Source: Thunnus maccoyii (Eukaryota; Chordata; Actinopteri; Scombriformes; Scombridae). From it: a DNA stretch of 64,000 nucleotides. Made by a program: the position numbers and the translations under genes. Positions 47,246-57,344 of the stretch are shown here, piece after piece. Below the pieces are notes generated by a model. The model was given only the letters and a program-made list of their open reading frames with translations, was not told the origin of the DNA and did no database searches. The stretch covers positions 27,796,699-27,860,698 of the forward strand of contig NC_056550.1 in assembly GCF_910596095.1 (NCBI RefSeq). Direction: 5' to 3'. Position 1 is the stretch's first letter. Each line of letters begins with the position of its first letter.

Positions 47246-47983
47246 AATAATTAAACCATCTAGACAAAAAGTAAACCGTCTGCTGCACAATAAAAAAAAC
47301 ATTTTTAACTTACTTCCAAAATAGAAACATGTATGAAAAGATAAAATAATCAAAAACAGGGCTAAAGCTAACGATCATTCTCATTATAGATTAATCAAAC
47401 AGTTATTTGATGTTCCTCACAGTTCCCTTTGACGTCTTCAAATGTTGTTTTGCTTGAATAAATATTCAGTTTATGACATAAAACAGGAAAAAAAAAAAAA
47501 ACAAACTGTCACAATGAAGACGCTGAATCTGATCTGATCGACATGTTCGGCTGAAAACGTTTCACTGATTATAATAAATAAGTTTCATTTTCAGTTTTAT
47601 GTCCATCAACGGACCAAATAAGTGACAAACTGTTATAGCACTAAAATAACATTAATAATATCTTTATATTAAATGACACTAATATAGAGAAATATAGCTG
47701 ATAAAGAAACTTTTATCTGTTGTTTCTAATGTCAGTTTCTATGGTGATATGGAGATTTCCTGTTTACTGTAGATGAATGAATGTTTACTGGAGACGATCT
47801 TCTTCTTCTTCTTCTTCTTTCTGCCTGATTTGGAATTTTCTGATCTGATATTTTGGTCATAAAACTTTTCTCTCTGGCTTCGCTGAACAAACACCGTGTT
47901 TAAGTCGCTGCAGTTCAAGTCAACAAGTAAATATAAATAAAAAAAAAAAAAAACAGTGGCGTGTTTTTTCACCGACTCCTCTC

Positions 47984-48131
47984 TCACTGCTTCTTGGCGG
48001 CTTTCTCTCGCTCGGCGGCGTCCAGGGCGGCCATGTTCTGGGAGGCGGTGATGAGGTGCAGGAGGCTGATGCCGGACTTCAGCAGGCAGATGGTCCCGCA
48101 GAGTCCCTGCAGCCAGTAGATCCAGGCTGTA

Positions 48132-48189
<58 letters not shown>

Positions 48190-51100
48190 CAACACACAGA
48201 GACGGCTGCTAGCTGCTCCAACTGACTCTCATTGAAAAAGCATCAACTTCTCTCCAGAAACACTGAGTCAATCATTGTTTTCAACGAGTCATTCTGGTCT
48301 CAATCTGTAAATTCAGACCCTCTAATAAATGTGCTGCTGGTCATTTTGGAAATTATTGCTCCGTTAATAAGATTTGAAGACTTACAGCAGCTTTGACGTC
48401 TGCTGTGTGGGCGTTGATTGACAGCTGTGATTGACAGCTGTGTCTTCTGCTACATCTCTCTCAAATATTATTTGTTTTTTTGTCTTAAGCATCTTTAAAT
48501 CAGCTTATTGTCATCCAGCATTCCCAAAACATCATAGAATATCTCTGAACGCCGTCTCCTAACCGTCGGCCGTGATGAGACATGTTTTCTAAAGTTAAGA
48601 AAGTTGATAAAATGTTTTTACTTCTAGTCCCTAAAAGAAACATTTGTACACTTTGTTCGTGCAGGAGTGACTTCCTACTCTGAGACCCTGTTAGGTAATA
48701 GAGACATACACACTACCACGTGTAGCATATGTGAACTAATTCCCCAGAACGAGTGTAGACACTTGTGCAAAAACTGTAAGAAGTTCAACTTTGCTGCACA
48801 ACAGAGCCTTGATGTTGTTTTTACTTATTATGTGAGACTTTAGGCTACAACTCTGAGAAGAGGAAATAATTAAAAACACTTTATTAACTTTTTCTTTTTG
48901 GCTTTTTGGTCTTCTAACAATTTATAAAGTCATGTGACATCCCTGCAGCATATATATTTAAATAATGTCAATGACCTGCTTACAATACTGAATTTACACA
49001 ATTATTTCTATAGTGAGAGCCGTGAGGCAGCAGTAAGAAGATAAATATGACTCTGTGTTTCTGTGACTTGTGACGGGTTCGTTCCAGCAGATCATGTGAG
49101 GAAAAAAAGCTTCTTACCTGCAGGTTCCTCGATGTGATGGAGAAGGTAGAGCAGACAGAAGAAGAGCTCGTTCCCCGCACACATGACGAACAGCACCGGC
49201 TGCAGGAGACAAACACGCTTCAGTTTCTGTCTTCAGAGTAAAGCCGCCGGCTTTATTCTGTCTGTTAAAGTGACGCTTTATGACATTCAGACACCGCAGG
49301 ACACGTTACACAAAGATGCTCTGTGATGTTTGTTATCTGGACGACAGCAGCGAGTTAGAAAATAAAGATATAAAAGAAGAAGAATGTTCTCGGTTTTCTC
49401 AAACGTTCATCTGTTTGCACGATTAAAACCTGAAAATCAATCAGTGAGCTTTGGTCTTTTCTCTCTGACGTCTCATTCAGCTGCACAGAGAAACTCTTTT
49501 TACTTGTTGTTAGTATGATTTTTATCTGACCCTATGTACTTTACTGATTTTGGGTGTTGGACATGTGACATAAACATTCTAGAGTCTGCATGTCCCCTTA
49601 GGTAACATGGTATAGCCCTTCGGAGGGACCTTAGAAATACAAACAATGGATCCATGGTCAAGTTTGGAACTGTTCCAGATGTGGTTTGTTGTGTCACATA
49701 ATATGTTGTGAGGTAGCTGTCAACCACTTGATTGGAGGGCTCCCAACTGAATTAGTGCCCATGGAAAACCTATGTTATTCATGTGATAAGATACAGATGT
49801 GTAACCCCATATAAGCTATGCACCGACAGGGGTACGGTGCCCAGACCATCTTTGTACATGGAATGGACCCGATGGCCATCGTCTAATAAACGTCTTCAAA
49901 ATAGGAACTTCGTCAGCTCTTCCTTTGAACGGTATCATCACACATCCTTCCTTTCACTTGTATTTTAAATATTTTTTTGTGGTTGAAGCTTTAATTAATT
50001 ATTTAATTAATTACAGAGAGAATTTATCTGCCTGTTTTCTAAACGTGCGACGTTGCTCGAGCACTGAACGTTACGTTGGGACTCTTGTTAGATCCTCGTT
50101 AGCTCACATGCTGGATATTCATCTATTCAGCCATGCTAAAATTATGATTATTATATATATAGCAAATTTCACATAAAAAGATGCTAAACTATGTGCTTCA
50201 CAATGGGAACAGTGAAAACATAAAAGGGACAAATCAAAGAGATTTAAAACAAATGAAATATTAAATGAATTACAATTAATACTGTCTGTGAGGTTTAAAT
50301 ATAGTCAAAGTTTCTATGTGAAAGCAAACATCTACAATTTAAACCTGCAGTAACTTTTTGGTCATTTTTAGTGAACACAACACAGACATCAGCTTTAAGT
50401 TGATATGTTGAACTTGTTGGCAAACAGTTGCTTATTTCCACATCCAGCAGTTACGGAGCAACATTATCATTCATTAATGTCAATAATAACTTCTGGGGTT
50501 CCTCAGAGTTCTATTCTTGGTCCTTTATAGTTTCAATCTGGTTAAAGCTGTTTTTTTGTCCACTTGTTTTCAGTAGAAGAGTGTAAACACAACTTCTGTC
50601 ATATTATCAGCTTATAAAGTACTTGTTGCTAACATGTTAGCAAACAGTTGCTTATTTCCACATCCAGCAGTTACGGAGCAACATTATCATTCATGTGGAG
50701 TCGTGTTTCTGTCCACCTGGTGAATATAAGTCTAATATTCACTCTCTTTTAGCTTCTGTTTTTACTCTCCACCAACTCCTGAGGGAAATATCTGGCTCTT
50801 TAGCTGCTAAATGCTCCACTATGTTCACCAGCTAGTCTACAGCTAACTGTGTCTGTTTGCCGTTTGGTGCTGAGCAGGTAGTGTACAGTGGCTTTTTACA
50901 GCTTTTTCTCTTAAAATGACGCTATGAGACGCTGAGAGTGAACCAGAACAGATAAACAATGAGCTGAAACTCAGACTTGTGATGTGTTGAGAGAAATGTT
51001 GCAGGTTTTCTTCAGATTGCCTTTGTTACCTTTAAATAGAAATGATTCAGGCTCTTATTCAGACCGACATCTTAAACTGCACATATAACGACACACATGA

Positions 51101-54100
51101 CTGACGGAGAAGCTCTTCACCTTTGATGTGTAGTAGATCCGGAGGATCGGGTTGCCGGAGAGGTCGATGGTCTTGTGACTGGCTGATCCTTTAATTGTTG
51201 AGCTGAGAGAGAAAACGATAGAAAAGAGATAAAGCAGCAGATAAAGATTATGACTCACTTAGTAAATCAGGATATTGTATTTGCAGAGTTTTATATCGTC
51301 ATCATGATCCCACAATCTGTATTTTTAGCCTGCGTTATCTGAAACATGTTGATGCCTTTTTACTGTTTGAGGCAGAAAATATTCTTGTATTCCTTTTCAC
51401 ACATGGAATATGTGACATATTCAGTTTGATCCATCTGTTGAAGTGATGGATTTCTATCATTCAGACATGACAGGACATTTAAGCAAAGAAACACTAAAGC
51501 TCGCTGATATCTGGAGACGGCAGCAGTGAGTTAAACGTGTGATCAGGAGGAAGGAGACAGTTTATTGCTGCATCACTGGTGGATTTTAAAACATGGCTAG
51601 CAAAAATTAGCATTAGCATTATCACAGTTAACCACAGACTGTAACTGAGCATGGATGTATAATAAGAGCTGGATGGGGCCCCGCCGCTCTGCCTTGCAGC
51701 CATTTTTTCCCTGCGGCCCAAAAAGCATTTCCCCCATAGACCACCACTGTAACAGAGACGTCTGTTTAACACCTCGAACTGCAAACAACAACAACAACAA
51801 CGTCAATTATGACTCTTTCTATTATGAACTTTTGATTCATGGAGGTTTTATGTTTGTCAAACTTTCCTGGGCCGCACAACGCGGAAGCAAACCCGGAAGC
51901 TAGAAACTTTTTTTGGTGTATGCGCCAGGCGAGCTATAGGACTGAATGGGCGCCATTTTTAGTCCGGTATCCAGCTCTTATAATAAATCCATGTAACCAA
52001 GCTAGAAGCTAAAAGCTAGCAGCTAGCAGCTAGCACTATGATCAGCTGCACCCTCTCATCCAAGTATAGTCACTTCTGGCCCTAAAAATCAAAGATGGCG
52101 ACGGTCAAATCGCAAAACTTGAGGCTTCAAAATGGCAGATCACAAACCAGTGGGTGACATCATGGTGGCCACGTCCATGTTTTTACAGTTTATGGGTAAA
52201 AGTGATTTTTCCACTGAGCAAACAGAATTGATTATGTTAATGAGAGGGGCAGCGGTAGGACGGTTCCTCTGGTGTTTTGTAATAATTTATTTTTCCACTT
52301 ATGGCCATAAAAATCTTCTAAAGATATGAGTCACTTCTACTGAGACCTTTTGGGAATATTTATATAAGACTCACCTGTGCAGGTGCAGCCAGTGGCTGGC
52401 GATGTCCAGACACATGCTGAGCTGGAACAGGAAGGTGTAGGAGGGGTAGAGCAGCGACAGGTTGACCAGCAGACACATGGTGGCGCAGCGGTCTGTCAGC
52501 ATGTCCATCATCGCACCGAACTTGGTGGCTTCAAGAAAACACGAGCGGACACAAGAGTCAGTTTCCTGTTCAGCAGCTTTAATGATAAACTGTAGAAGTC
52601 GGAGCTTCTTGTGGCAGCGTTGCTCACTGATTTCAACTTCATTAACGACAAAAAACGCTGCTTCCTGACTTTATGTGTTCATTTAACAAAACATCTAATG
52701 TTCAGCAGTGGAAACGGATTTATTTAGACGTCTACAGGACGATTAGCCAATCAGCAGAGACGCTCCGTACTGCGCTTGGATTTCATAACTGAACTAAAAC
52801 CAGGACGCACACTTTTATTTCTCCAAATGTGTGAAAATCTGATGTTTTCACATCACAAATGATGAACAACAGCATAAGAACACGAGTCTTACAGGTTAAA
52901 CGCGAGACTCAAGTAGCTGTTATATCAGTTTAGTGCGGGGCGGCTGCTCTGCAGGAGCGCCTGATTTTACTGTAGCTGCGGTAACCGGGTGGAGACATGA
53001 ATCGTATTTCTCACAGGAGGCTGTGTTGAAGAAAGAGACAAATTAATAATGTAAAGTTGTTTAGTGTGTATGAGAATGATATATGTATAACAAGATAAAC
53101 ATAAAGAAATATACTGTAGATGAGAATACACAAGTACAGCCTCAAGTTTAAGACATTTTATAGACAAAACAATCGAGAAAATGATCAATAATGAAAATAA
53201 TCATCAGCTGACCAATGATCTCTCCTTTCACACAGCTGCTCCCCTTTAAAGGAACAGTGTGTAAGATTTAGTGGCATCTAACAGTGAATCCCCCCCCACC
53301 GCTCTTCTAAGTGTGTAGGAAAAACTACGGTGGCCACGAAACTCGCAAAAAGTCCCTGTAGAGCCAGTGTTTGGTTTGTCTGTTCTGGGCTACTGTAGCA
53401 ACATGGCGGCCTCTGTGGAAGAGGACCTGCTCCCGTCTGTAGATATAAAGGCTCATTCTAAGGTAAAAAAAAAACAAACGCAACAACTCTTATTTTCAGG
53501 TGATTATACACTAATTAAAACATATTTATGAATATTATATTGCATTTCTGCCACTAAACTCTACAAACTGTACCTTTAAATAATAAGTCCAGGTTTTTAT
53601 TGTTCTATCCCTGAGAATGTCTAATATGTTGTATTATAAAAATATATTAATATGTTCTCAATAAACCTAAAAAACAGGTTTCTGGTGTACAGGATTATTT
53701 TTCTGGAGAACTGTAACCTGGTTATTTAACAGCATGTAAACACACTGACAGTCGTCATCTATAGTTAATACGTACACTGATTGAGCGCTCGTGCAGCGTG
53801 GCCGTCAAAAGCGTCGAGCAGCGCGCTGACCAGGTAGCAGAAGACGGCGGGCCACGGACAGCAGGGCATCAGGTAGAACGACAGCAGAGCCAACACGATA
53901 CGAGCGTAACCTGCAGGAACAAACAGAGAACAGCTGACACGAAGCTCAGCCAGAAAACATCTGCTGGATGGGAAAGTTGGTCCGAAAATGTTCTGATTAG
54001 TTTTGGACACTTTGCTTTTATTTGAAAGGCTACAATAAAGAACAGATACTTCTTCCCAAAAATGAAATCTGTATCCCCCAAAAGAGTCTATAAAATGACA

Positions 54101-55158
54101 GAAAATAGTGAAAAATGTCTGTTATAGTGTGTTAAAGCTCAAAGATATTCAGTTTCCTGTCATGTACGACACAGAAAAGCCTCAAATCCTGCTTTAAAAA
54201 TGACTGAAATGATTTTCAAAATAGTTACTGATTCATTATCTGTCGATCTTCTAATCGATCACCAGGGCTGCAACAACTTTTCATTATCAATTAATCTTCA
54301 GATTCATTTCTGATCAATGGATTTAGAGCTGTAATGATTAGTCGATGGACAGAAAGTGAATTAGTAACTATTTTTGATAATCAAATAATTGTGATGATAT
54401 AATGTTTTTTAGGTTTTATATCATAATAAACTGAATACTTTAACTACATCAAGCTCATAATACTTATGTACTTTTACTGCAATACTTTAACTACATCAAG
54501 ATCATAATACTTATGTACTTTTACAGCAATACTTTGACTACATCAAGCTCATAATACTTATGTACTTTTACTGTAGCAGGATCTTTACTTGTGATGGAGT
54601 ATTTCTACATTGCTGTATTGGTACTTTTACTGCAGTAAAGGATCTGAATACTTCTTCCATCACTGTTTTTATGTATTTAAATGCACATTCAGGGAAGAGC
54701 TTTGCAGTTATCTCAGGCTATAGATGCTGTTATGTAGCATTGGTTCATAATAAACACTTGTCCCTACACAAATGAATGAAATAAATTCAAATTAAAAAGA
54801 AAATAAACTTAATTTGGAATAAGATTCCTGATCCTCATTCCTGTGATGCTCTGGTGACTCTTCAGAAATGGAAAACACTGGATTATCGATTACACTACCA
54901 TCGATCATTGATGATGACAGGGTAATCAGATATTAAAGTTAAACGTTAGATGATAGTTAGACAGATGGGTGACGTTATTTGTTAATAATCGACAGTATTT
55001 GGCCCTTTTTAATGGACTCTGATGATTTTCTGTCAGCAGCATCGACTGTAAGGTTGAGCTAACGCTCAGCTAACGCTCAGCTAGCTTCCTGTTGGTTCAG
55101 GCGGTAAAAACTCACCGATCAAATTAGGAACGAAGAAGAAGATGTTTTCCTCCGCCAT
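47984..55158 (-). CDS. cdipt: CDP-diacylglycerol--inositol 3-phosphatidyltransferase (PI synthase; complete, 6 coding exons)
   Basis: Joins CDP-diacylglycerol and myo-inositol to make phosphatidylinositol in the ER membrane. Coding exons: 55158-55116 (MAEENIFFFVPNLI), 53910-53776, 52528-52375, 51202-51121, 49199-49118, 48126-47984. Phases are consistent and the product is 212 residues, against about 213 in mammals. The CDP-alcohol phosphatidyltransferase signature D-x2-D-G-x2-A-R-x8-G-x3-D-x3-D is complete: Asp47, Asp50, Gly51, Arg55, Gly64, Asp68, Asp72, split across exons 2 and 3. The segment DLSGNPILRIYYTS and the C-terminal ITASQNMAALDAAE are family hallmarks. Several hydrophobic segments are consistent with a multi-pass protein. 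The end KAAKKQ is lysine-rich, as expected for an ER-resident protein. Exon 2 uses the strong GTACGT donor; a nearby GTGTAC would break the frame. Confidence 0.96.
48135..48186. repeat. cdipt: (CA)n microsatellite abutting the cdipt exon 6 acceptor
   Basis: About 26 CA units. On the gene strand it reads (TG)n followed by cgcgtacag and the exon, so the repeat stands where a polypyrimidine tract is expected. Confidence 0.95.
49508..49942 (+). mobile_element. Probable solo LTR
   Basis: A 435-bp unit starting TGTTAG and ending ...TATCATCACA (TG...CA). It has a TATA-like 'catataagctatgc' (about 49808), then 'taataaacgtcttc' as poly(A) signal near 49885, then a short U5-like tail. No gag/pol sequence is nearby. 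No clear target duplication was identified. It lies in cdipt intron 4. Confidence 0.5.
50418..50697 (+). repeat. Direct repeat of about 57 bp
   Basis: 'gcaaacagttgcttatttcc...ggagcaacattatcattcat' occurs at 50419-50475 and 50640-50695 with few or no differences, about 221 bp apart. Confidence 0.9.
51649..51994. mobile_element. MITE with 26-bp inverted repeats
   Basis: The left arm GCATGGATGTATAATAAGAG (continuing CTGGAT) and the right arm ATCCAGCTCTTATAATAAAT (continuing CCATGT) are inverse with about three mismatches. 346 bp, no coding function. Confidence 0.8.
52089..52197. repeat. Short copy of the 36610 dispersed repeat
   Basis: 'aaagatggcgacggtcaaa', 'gcttcaaaatgg', 'gggtgacatcatggtggccacgtccatgtttttacagtttatgg'. 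Directly follows a run of 'agctagcagctagca'. Confidence 0.6.
52740..53070. repeat. Dispersed repeat, partner of 13490-13930
   Basis: Same order of shared words as the nlk1-intron copy, including 'ggtaaccgggtggagacatgaat'. cdipt intron 2. Confidence 0.8.
53245..53580. mobile_element. MITE with TTTAAAGGAACAGT inverted ends
   Basis: Left TTTAAAGGAACAGTGTGTAA, right CTACAAACTGTACCTTTAAA. Inside are 'gatttagtggcatctaacag' and, near the right end, the inverse 'ctgccactaaactct'. A very common layout in percomorph genomes. Confidence 0.82.
54255..54430. mobile_element. GATTAGTCGATGG MITE family copy
   Basis: 'agctgtaatgattagtcgatggacagaaagtgaattagtaac', with 'cagggctgcaacaactttt' at the left. Followed directly by a piece of the 47-bp minisatellite element. 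Confidence 0.6.
54435..54670 (+). mobile_element. 3' part of the CAGTGGTGG element with three 47-bp units (copy C)
   Basis: Three units of 'actttaactacatcaagctcataatacttatgtac', then 'ctgaatacttcttccatcactg' as right end. The 5' two thirds are absent. Confidence 0.8.
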
Positions 55159-55330
55159 CTTTGATGTTTGGCGCTGTTTTTGTCGTATTTTTATCTTTTA
55201 ATCCCGCTCGGTAACAACAGTATCGGCAGAGTTTCAGACGAAAACTCACTACAGCGACAGTTGAGTTTTGTTGAACGATGACTTCCTGTCCAGCACCTGT
55301 TTGTCACGGGCCGCTTTTTACTCAAAATAA
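55116..55330 (-). promoter_or_regulatory. cdipt: Probable cdipt promoter / start region with YY1-like motif over the ATG
   Basis: CG-enriched stretch around and upstream of the cdipt start. The gene-strand word AAGATGGCGG (55161-55152) includes the start codon and matches the core of the YY1 consensus AAnATGGCGGC. In many housekeeping genes such a site lies at or just after the transcription start. The call comes from position and motif only; no TATA box was seen. Confidence 0.45.
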
Positions 55331-57291
55331 CACGAGGACGATTTCCGGCGGGTGTATCTTCAGAATAAAAGCGTCATCTCGACTCATTTAGAATTCTCAT
55401 CAAATAAACAAAAAACAAAATAAAAACTATCTGAAATACTAAACAATAAATAAAATAGATAAAAACTATGTCAAATACTAAACACAGAAACAAAATAAAT
55501 AAACACCATCTGAAATACTAAACAACATCAAACAAACAAACAAAAGAAAAAATATCTCAAATACAATCTATGAGAGCAGTTGGAGACAAGAGTTTATTAA
55601 ATATTTTGAAGAATATTTGAATATTTTTTGTGTGAAAACTCTTCACAGTGTATTTATGTTTGTAAGTACAGTGTACTTATATTGTTATTTTGTTTTCCAT
55701 ATAGTTGTTCATTGTTTCAAGAAAACACTGAGAAACTGACTGAAAACCTTTTTTTGTTTTTTGTTTCATTTTTTTTGGACGACATATAAACAATTAGTCA
55801 ACAAATCTGCAGTTCCTCTTTTATTCCCGCTTCAAACTGTATTTTGAAACATTCCTGCAGATTTTATTATTATAATTTGTTTTTTAAACCGTTATTTTTT
55901 TTCCTTAATTTTTTCCTGTTATCTCTCATACTACAGCAGCTGGGCAACACACTCTAAACATAAATTAGAGGCTGCGTTTAAAGAGCTGGGGCCAAACACT
56001 GATGAATAAATGAAATAAAATAATAAAAGTACTTAAATTTTATAAAGATGTTTTGTTGTTAATGCCCCACTTTGCTGAAAGAAAACATGACTCTTAATAT
56101 AGAATTGTTTAAAACCAGCAGTCAAAAACTATTGATGAATATTTTCTCACATTTCTACAGTGTGTTTTAAATTTTTACTACATACTGTCCACTTGCTTTT
56201 ATTCTTGAGACACAATCATATTTCCGGCCCGTGTTTCCTCTTTCTTTCCAGCTTGACCATAGGGCAGCTCTGATTGAGACGTGACGTCATGTGACGCAGC
56301 CTGTGCGCCTCCCCTTTAATACTGTCCCCCAGAAACAGATTGAAAAGTTATTTTTAGGTTTTTTCATTAAGTCGGCTCCTCTGAGGTTTGTTTCCACCAG
56401 GAAAAGAAAAAAATACACGCATGTTAAAAATAGAAATACTCACACTAAATCAAAGTTATGGCATACAGTAATAAGTTTCTTTGGGTATTCTTATTTTTAG
56501 ATTTAATGATTTTTTTTTCTTTTTTTGGCAGAAGTGAGCTTCCATACACGAACAATTTATAGCCAAAGTCACCTGCAGATTAAAGAACCAATGATTTATT
56601 TTTATTTTTGGACAACATACTGTATATTTTATGTAAATGAACTTTAAAAAGTTTGAGTTGCAGATGGAAATCTGCATTTCTCCCTGTTTCTATTTGTGAT
56701 GACAAAATGGAAACTTTAACTGTTGAAGCAGTAAAAAAAATTGAAAAATTGTGAGATGGAATATAATAAATGCATTAAAAAATCAAATACCAACATTTCA
56801 AATTATTCAAAAATTTAAAATAAATTTTGCTTTTTAATTTTAAAACTATTTTATCATTTGAAGACAAAACAAAATATTTTTTACTTTTTACTTTGAGTTG
56901 TATGAAGTACATTTTTATGTCTATGTAGTTACTTTTCAGATGAAGATTTAACACAATGGATAATATAACAAGCTTTTAAAATACAACACATTGTTAAAGA
57001 TGAAACCAGTGGTTACAAAAAGCAGTGTGTAGTCAGTAAATGTTCAAATGATCCAATATTTCACCAAAAATCAAAGACTATCCTGTTTGTTCAGTCGATT
57101 TCCTGCATGTGGAAAATAAGGTGCAAGTTTAAAAACTGTTGTCTGGTGGAACAACAACTAATTAACTAATGAACTGGAAATTCAAAGTGGTATAATGTAT
57201 AGATTTTAGTTACTTTACATTTAGCTGTGAATAAGCAGAGGTGGAAATTCAAAGTTGGAAAACTCAAAGGCAAAATTTAAATGGTCACACA

Positions 57292-57334
<43 letters not shown>

Positions 57335-57344
57335 TCCAGTAAAG
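55331..57344. other. Intergenic region between cdipt and the NLR gene
   Basis: AT-rich. 55390-55560 holds an A-rich tract of three diverged units of about 60 bp ('aaaacaaaataaaaactatctgaaatactaaacaa'). 56930-57075 is a fragment of the CAGTGGTGG element. No exon was recognised. Confidence 0.6.
57293..57332. repeat. (CA)n microsatellite just upstream of the NLR start
   Basis: About 20 CA units ending 12 nt before the proposed ATG at 57345, so it would lie in the 5' UTR or core promoter if that start is right. Confidence 0.92.

Larger units (their letters stand above)
42270..47983. other. Intergenic region between maz and cdipt
   Basis: Holds the maz promoter, three diverged tandem copies near 43440-43950, MITE copies at 45330 and 47010 and AT-rich sequence. 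No further exon was recognised. Human PRRT2, PAGR1 and MVP, which separate MAZ and CDIPT there, were not seen. Confidence 0.6.

Noticed and set aside
53776-53785. GTGTAC as the donor of cdipt exon 2
   Set aside because: It gives phase 2 and breaks the frame into exon 3. The GTACGT two bases on gives NQSTKFGAM, matching the family.
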